NCBI RefSeq assembly: GCF_048128805.1
Contig: NC_135997.1
Span: 4,131,116 to 4,195,115 of the forward strand
Direction of reading: 5' to 3'
From: Centroberyx gerrardi
Taxonomy: Eukaryota; Chordata; Actinopteri; Beryciformes; Berycidae
Length of the DNA stretch: 64,000 bases
The notes under the pieces are model-generated. The model had not been told where the DNA came from. It saw nothing but the letters and a program-made list of their open reading frames with translations, and made no database searches. The stretch's first letter is position 1; each line of letters begins with the position of its first letter. The translations under genes were made by a program, and so were the position numbers. Below are positions 57,610-64,000 of this stretch, in pieces.

Positions 57610-60195
57610 ATGTCTAAAGCGTACATTGACAAACTGACTCGCTTTTATGAGCGCTACCGTGAGTATGTCACGAAAAACCCAGCTGCCACAGCACAACTTG
57701 AGAGTACGGTGCGGACACTCTCCTACCTGATTGCAGGTAAGTGAAAATGCCAGCACGCTTTGTGAAATTACAGAACCATGACGGATAAAACCCAACCCTA
57801 CTTATAGCCGCAGTAAAAGCTCTTATTACAGTTAATTTACTTCCTTAGACCAGTTGACGACTGTTAATATGCAGAAACACTTTGTAGACCAGAGTTGTCT
57901 TTGTCTTCAACTACTAATATCACGCCAATATGCCGCACATTTCACTGCTTGTTGTATTCCATGTAAAGTCTAATATGAAGAGCCTCTGTTGATGAAATTA
58001 CAATATGAAATTAATCTTATTTTGCAGGGCGATTTGCAGATTCCCATGAGCTATCCGAACTAAGTAAGTAGGGGTTTAGGATCACTTTATGATACAACTA
58101 TTGCTCTGTTTAAAGCTCAGTCTTATACAGCCACAGAAGAGGGCCATGGCTTTACTAATTTATTATGTACTGGTTATGTCATTTGTTACAACTGCACTAT
58201 TGATACAATGCTATAAAAGACGTCAGGTCGGTGGCATCTTTTATCCCCCTTTTTGTATCCCAACTTGTAATTTGCTACATACAATTTATTTTTCCAAGCA
58301 CAAATTTCACCACACTTAAATCAGTTTATTCAAAGCAATACAAAGCAAATATGTCATTTTATAGGAGCTGTTTGGGCCCATTTTGGGGTTTTCTGCCCTG
58401 TTCTAATGGGACCTTCCTCCTCATTGCTCTGTGTCTTTTTCAGTCTACTCTGCTTCCAATCTTCTGGTGCTGTTTAATGACGGCATTCTGCGCAAAGGCC
58501 TAAAATGCACCCTGCCTATGGTGAGCGCCACAAGATCGTTTCCCCTTGGTTTCAGATAAACTCATTCTTCTTTTACAGAGGAATGTATTCATGCATGTTT
58601 GAGACGCACACACTGATGTTTCTGATTGTGCAGGTCAGTCAGGTTTCCTTACAGGAGAAGAAGGGAGAGATGATGACAGAGCGTAATGCTGAAAGTATTG
58701 GATGAAGCTTCTAGACTGAAAAGAAAGAGATGAATTCTGTTACATTTTCTTCCATTTTTTTTTCCAGCATGTCAAGCCTTCTGGGTTTGGCTACTTGTTT
58801 CTTATTTTAGCACATCTCACCTATCACAGACACTTACACTGCTGGAATGTGAGTTAATCATAGTTTCACTATAGACTGGATGTGACTACCTTGTTATGGC
58901 AGACATTATTCAGTATTTTAGTTTGAAGAAACATCATTCCTTGATTGAACTGGAGCCATTATACTAGCTGGAGGAATAACGCCAGAATCTTTAGCTCTCT
59001 GTTTTTTTTGTCATGTATTTTGTCTTGTATTTGTCTTTATTGTCATGTATTGTGTATGTATGATTGTATATGTTGTACGTATAATGGAAAATTAAAAAAT
59101 ATAAAAACGTAGCTCCCTGTCAAGTTGAATATCATAATATCATACTTATATGCTGTAGTTTGAAAGTGATTGTGAAAGTGCTGAGCTTTTCTGCTGTTTG
59201 TTTTGTTCCGTCAGTCTCTGTCTCAGCAGAGACTCCTGACCTGGCTGTCTGTGTTGGAGTATGTGGAGGTTTTCCTGGAGATGGGAGCCACCAAGCTGTG
59301 GGGTGAAGGGGGGCGCTGGCTCATCATCGGACTCATCCAGATTGCAAAGTATGGCTTCCTGCTGTAGTACGTTTGAGAAGAGTGGGGAAGTGACGGTCTG
59401 CACTCGATATATCAATGTGTGGATTTTGATTGGATTAATACATAAAAGTTTAAATCAATCATGTGATGCATACACACATACACACCAGGCAATCACATTT
59501 AATCAACAAATAATATCACACACACGCATACATACTTTGAGTGGGCTACTGTCAAAACTATTGTTTATTAATCCTTTTAGATAGTGTGGATAGTATGTGA
59601 AAAGACTGAAAGAAACCACATGGTCCATGTACAGCTGTCAGATGCCTGTTCTATTTTAATTTCCCTAAACAAATTTTTTCCCACATTCATCCCCAGGGCG
59701 ATTTTGCGCATCCTGCTTCTTCTGTGGTACAAATCAGGCGTCCAGACTTCGCCTCCCATAATCCCCCTTGACAGGGACGCAGAGTTTGGGAACAGAGGTC
59801 AGTTATCACCTGTTTGTCTCTCACTCTTTGATCTTTTACCACATTTTGATGAGGAAGAGAGGGTGTTTTTTTTCTACAGTACTACAGCCAGGAATCAAAC
59901 ACTCATTGCAGCTTGTGTACATGGTACTTGGTTTAAGAGCTGCTACAATCTGATATTCTAGCTCCTGCATCACATCACTAGCTTGTCTGGGAAGCTAAGC
60001 AGGTCTGGCTGTGGTTAGTCCTTGATGGGAGACTACCTGGTGCTGGAAGTGGTGTTGGAGGACCAGTAGGAGGTGCTCTTCCCTCTGGTCTCATGAATAA
60101 AATCCCCAATGCCCCAGGGCAGAGACAGGGACTCTGTCCTGTGAGTGAGCACCGTCCTCTATAAAAGCCATAAAAGCGCTATATAAATGTAATCA

Positions 60196-60235
<40 letters not shown>

Positions 60236-62335
60236 GGTCACCATTTATGGGAATATTAATTAGACACATAGTTTCTTGAGAGATATGACTTGCTGATCCC
60301 AACATAACTCAAAACACAAATAATACAACCCATTTACAGCTTCGAACTACATCTAAAACTAATCTTTCACACAGTGTCAGTCCTTGCATCAAAAGCTTAC
60401 TCAACTATCTATCAATCTATCAATTTATCAATCAATCAAAATACTTTATTCATCCCTCAGTTTTCAATTCAAGGCAAGTGAGTTCATAAACAACAACAGA
60501 CCACAATATACAATCATTCATACACATAAAGACAAGAAGAAAACAAGAGATATAAAAATATATTTAAAAAAATGGCTAGGCCACAATTTAATAGATACTT
60601 TGCAATTCTGTCCAGTGCAGAGTCCAGAGGCAAGGGAACTAATTTGAGCGTGAAACATGTGTTCAGTTCATTGAAATAAACAAAGCCGGTGATGGGGCTG
60701 TTGTGGTGCCACAGGTAATGCTGTTTATCTGAAGGTGGTGTGAGTGAGATTCTCCTGCATTTCTTTACGACGACGCAGCATAATTATCTCTTCTGCTCTG
60801 CGTAGACGACGGTAACGAGGAGCACAGAGACGACCCCTGCTTTGTGGGCCAGCGGTCAGGACGAGTCATGAGGCCATTAGGAAACGGTAAGACCAGGAAA
60901 ACATCTTGTTATTGCTGTAGTTAATTAAGATTTCATTCTAATTGTAAAGGTTATTTGATAACCTTTTGAGTTTGGAGGTCTTAAATAGTCTGGAAATTTG
61001 AGCTCAGTCAGCAGCAGTGTAGGTGGTCTGAGGCCTGAGAGAGACCTGATCCTGATCAACAATGAAATCTCCTGTTTCTGTCTCAACAAAAGCCTGAAAT
61101 GGCTGGAAAAAAAAAAACTGGTTTAATGCAGCTGCCAGCCGGGTCTGACGGAAGCTATTTTGATCTAAACACTTGAGATCCATGTTCAGCAGAGGAGCAT
61201 TTACTTCCTCAAACTCCCTGATAATGATAATGATAATGTGATACTTTATTGATCTCTGAAAGGACATTCTGTTTTCACTTGCCGAACCTCCAGGCAGGTC
61301 AGAGCCAAGTTCCTGGTTAAGAGGCTTGGAGTTTCTTATAGTCAGGCTGTTGCAGGATGGGGGGAATTCCCCCTCCTGCCAAGTTTCATTGCGGTCGGGG
61401 TTAGGCTTTGTCCCTTCTGTTGTGCAATTCATTTTGCCGTGTTGTTAAATACGTGAATTTGACTGTAGAATGAATAAGCCACTATTTTCCTTCCCTTCTT
61501 GAAGGACAACAGTACGAGTTTGATGACGGTGAACTTGATTACGGTGGAAGACGATGCGGTTTCTCTTTCTTCCATGAAATACTTTGCTTCATGCAGGTTA
61601 TAATAATGTAATGTTCTAATTGGAATAATAATGAAAAAGGGGCAACAGAGCAGCATCCCATCATATTTCCCAGCCTCAGCACAGTAGAAAAAGCCCAGAA
61701 CTGTAGTGAGTGAGAGAGACAGCAGTTTGGCAGAAAAAAACACCACCTGCTGGCAAAGGAAAGACTTCAGCTTCAGCTAACAGCAGGTCTACCAAGGCCT
61801 GCCTGACTGCAGACTGCACAGCTGGTTTGTGTCATAAGAATGACACCAAATACAGCAAAAACAAAACTGAATCAATAAATAAGCAAACATGGAGTTTGAG
61901 CATTTTATGTCATGTCTTGTTTTGCTGTGACTTTATATAAACATTTAGACTCGAGTTTGCTATGAAATAGTGAAGTTTATTAAGAAAATCAACTTCTGTG
62001 ATTAGAAGTGTTTGGGTTAAACAATTCAAACACCTTTTTTAAAAAATTAAGTTACATTTTAAAATATTAAATTAATTTAAAAATAAAGAAAAACAAAAAC
62101 CATGTTTTTTTTGCTTTGTCTTGTTTTTTCTTCATTTTCCCCCACAAACTGCACCTCGTCCCTATTGATCATAAACAAACATGATAGTTGAAATTGATCA
62201 AGGGACAGTGTTGATGGGGCAGCAGGGGTGAAAGCTTTATAAATATATTTCAATGGAGAATTCACCATGTGTAACTCTTGTATTATCAGTCGCTGTGTTT
62301 AAGTCGTCCACCTCTCCTTCTCTCTCCCTCTCTCC

Positions 62336-62403
<68 letters not shown>

Positions 62404-63967
62404 CCTGGTTGTTCCAGCAGTCCCCGCCCTGCAGGCTAGACTGTGGGGAGCGCCGAGTCAGGAGAAGAAGAGGAGCAGCCTGAAGGAGGAGAAGCTCCAC
62501 AGCAAACCCACACAGCTGGGGCTGCAGGAGACCATGGCCGAGTCCATATTCATCGGACGACCGCTGGTTCACTGTATCCTTCCCTTGTAGTCCATTCAGT
62601 TGCAGGATCACATATTAAGCTGTTCTTGTACACACCACAGTCCGGTTTCCACAACTGATCCCTAAAAATATAGTAATGTTATTCCCTTTTCATCGAGCCA
62701 AAGACATGTTCAGTCGACCCGGGCAAACCTCTGTCCGCTCAACCATTTTTACACAAAACAGGATGAGCAAGACACTCTGAATACTAAATGATTTTTTTAG
62801 ATTGTAGTTTCATAGTTCGTCCCTACCTGAGAATTGTTCGTTGACTGTTTCTTTTTCCTTGAATCAAAACTTCCTGAATGCAGTACTCTGCCTTGGACTT
62901 TGTGGGAAACAGTCCTGGAAGCCTTGGCTCGTGTCTGGAGTCCTCGAACTTTCCAGGTCAGTTAAGCGCTTCCTCTGCAATATTCTGTTCTCAGTTTACT
63001 AATGAGAGCCATCAGGACCCTGTTTGTCCCAAGATGTCTGCCAGACGTTAGAAGAAATGTTTGAGTTCCAATTCAGTGAAAACGATGAAGCACAATTTTC
63101 TTTTTTAGGTTTATGTTTAGGCTTATTAAGTACTGACATGGCAGCTGACAATTCATCTGAAATATGTGAGCATCACAATAGTGTTTAGTTTAAAATATAC
63201 ACATCATGGTGAAAAGGAAATAATAAATTAGAAAACATAATAAAATAAGAAGGCAAACATTTCAGCACATAGCCAGGTTAAAACAAGAAACAAAAATTGC
63301 ATCAAAATATGAGCAAATATGTTTCCACATACAGAATATACCTGCACATGTATGCACACACCTATACATACGTAAATATATATACACATACCAATTTGTA
63401 TACTCATCAGAAACAAAAGTTGACTAATATCACTTCACTACTCCATCCTCTTTTTCTTCTGTGAACATTGACACACAATTTTGACTCTACAGACTCACAA
63501 TATGAGTCACATTGACATTGAGCTTTGAAAATTATGATTTGCATGACATCTGGCACTTGTCTGTCTGTTTTCTCTAGTTTTGGTTTGCTCAGTGATACCA
63601 ACTTTCAGAATCGATGGGAGAGGGCAGAGATGAGGAGAAGAGCCTTTCTCTTGCTGTACTACCTTCTCCGTTCACCCTTCTATGACAGATACTCAGAGTA
63701 AGTGCCTGGCTGGTTAATGCTGCATTTTACTGAAGAGGATCTGTTTTCCAAGAATGGATGCAATTGTAAATATTTTTTGGTTGGTAAAATGTGTACCTTG
63801 CCAAAGGCCTGCCCATTAAATACTTGAGAACTTTATCTCCATTATCACGTTTCCCTTTAAATGATCTTAAATTGTGTCTCTGCTCTTTCCTGTTTTTCCC
63901 AGAACAAAGATTATTTTCCTGCTGAGACTTCTGGCTGATCACGTTCCAGGAATCGGACTGGTAGCAC
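57610..63967 (+). CDS. pex16: Peroxisomal membrane biogenesis protein PEX16 (3' end outside window)
   Basis: Ten exons visible: 57610-57736, 58028-58063, 58444-58520, 59215-59348, 59697-59797, 60806-60886, 62418-62573, 62884-62956, 63578-63697, 63903-63967. Phases agree and give 323 codons, against about 336 residues in the human protein. The last exon donor (gcac|gtaagt) leads out of the window, so only a short C-terminal exon is missing. PEX16 is an integral peroxisomal membrane protein that recruits PEX3 and is needed to form peroxisomal membranes. Family wording: [150 protein letters not shown]. Hydrophobic stretches flank a charged loop at exons 6-7. Exon 7 has a tandem NAGNAG acceptor (62418 or 62421 start). 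Confidence 0.95.
59961..60237 (+). mobile_element. 5S-rRNA-derived SINE (SINE3-like)
   Basis: The head gggaagctaagcaggtctgg and gatgggagactacctgg is the internal promoter (box A, IE, box C) of 5S rRNA. A body of about 150 bp follows, then an LINE-like end (aaagcgctatataaatgtaa) with an (att)n tail at about 60197-60236. This is the plan of fish SINE3 elements. It lies in pex16 intron 5. Confidence 0.88.
61212..61440. repeat. Short non-LTR end fragment and adjoining repeat-like DNA
   Basis: A (ataatg)n run is followed by tgatactttattgatctctg, the common end of fish non-LTR elements. The next 150 bp look repeat-derived but are unclassified. Intronic in pex16. Confidence 0.35.
62335..62400. repeat. 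(TG)n tract next to the pex16 exon 7 acceptor
   Basis: Two TG runs split by ttttctg, ending about 17 bp upstream of the exon 7 splice acceptor. Confidence 0.9.
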
Positions 63968-64000
63968 GTAAGTACTCACAACATCTCTGACTGACCTCCG

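Overview
This is vertebrate nuclear DNA, almost certainly from a spiny-rayed (percomorph-like) teleost. Genes are split into many short exons with GT..AG introns, and the spacers are full of fish-type repeats: hAT and Tc1 miniature elements, LINE 3' ends, tRNA-derived and 5S-rRNA-derived SINEs, and (CA)n runs. I rebuilt the genes by hand, joining exons by splice sites, reading phase and remembered protein families. No alignment was run.

Layout. 1-4400: repeat-rich DNA with a 171-bp tandem duplication and a dead P-element/THAP-type transposon (minus strand) interrupted by a hAT fragment and a second inverted-repeat element. 4608-5781: a minus-strand coding exon for a coiled-coil protein built from 21-residue repeats with one cysteine each. 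5950-8550: little except a tRNA-type SINE and a tRNA-Arg(ACG) gene. 8555-11501: an exon/intron-bearing, frameshifted fragment of SMC6 (plus). 13237-19134: lctl, a family-1 glycosidase-like lens protein (minus, 13 exons, 569 aa, intact). 21497-25566: a beta/gamma-crystallin, probably crybgx (plus, 6 exons, 207 aa, intact). 26954-29175 and 31711-33839: two intact, head-to-tail copies of ccnb2 (cyclin B2; minus, 8 exons, 394 aa each) separated by a Tc1-like element. 37930-57333: cars1, cytoplasmic cysteinyl-tRNA synthetase (minus, 23 exons, 820 aa, intact), whose introns hold most of the mobile-element debris. 57610-63967: pex16, peroxisome biogenesis factor 16 (plus, ten exons visible, last part outside the window), head-to-head with cars1 across 276 bp.

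How the genes relate. lctl and the crystallin are divergently placed and both belong to families linked to the lens, so shared regulation is plausible. cars1 and pex16 are unrelated in function but appear to share a TATA-less promoter. The ccnb2 pair is a recent local duplication in which both reading frames are preserved but the cell-cycle promoter element CHR differs between copies. Two good CTCF-like motifs (near 11.77 kb and 36.57 kb) bracket the lctl-crystallin-ccnb2 block.

I saw no evidence of a wholly new biological system. The most unusual items are the cysteine-per-three-heptads coiled coil, the ccnb2 duplication with its promoter difference, the SMC6 relic, the lctl active-site substitution, and a (TG)n tract beside a NAGNAG acceptor in pex16.
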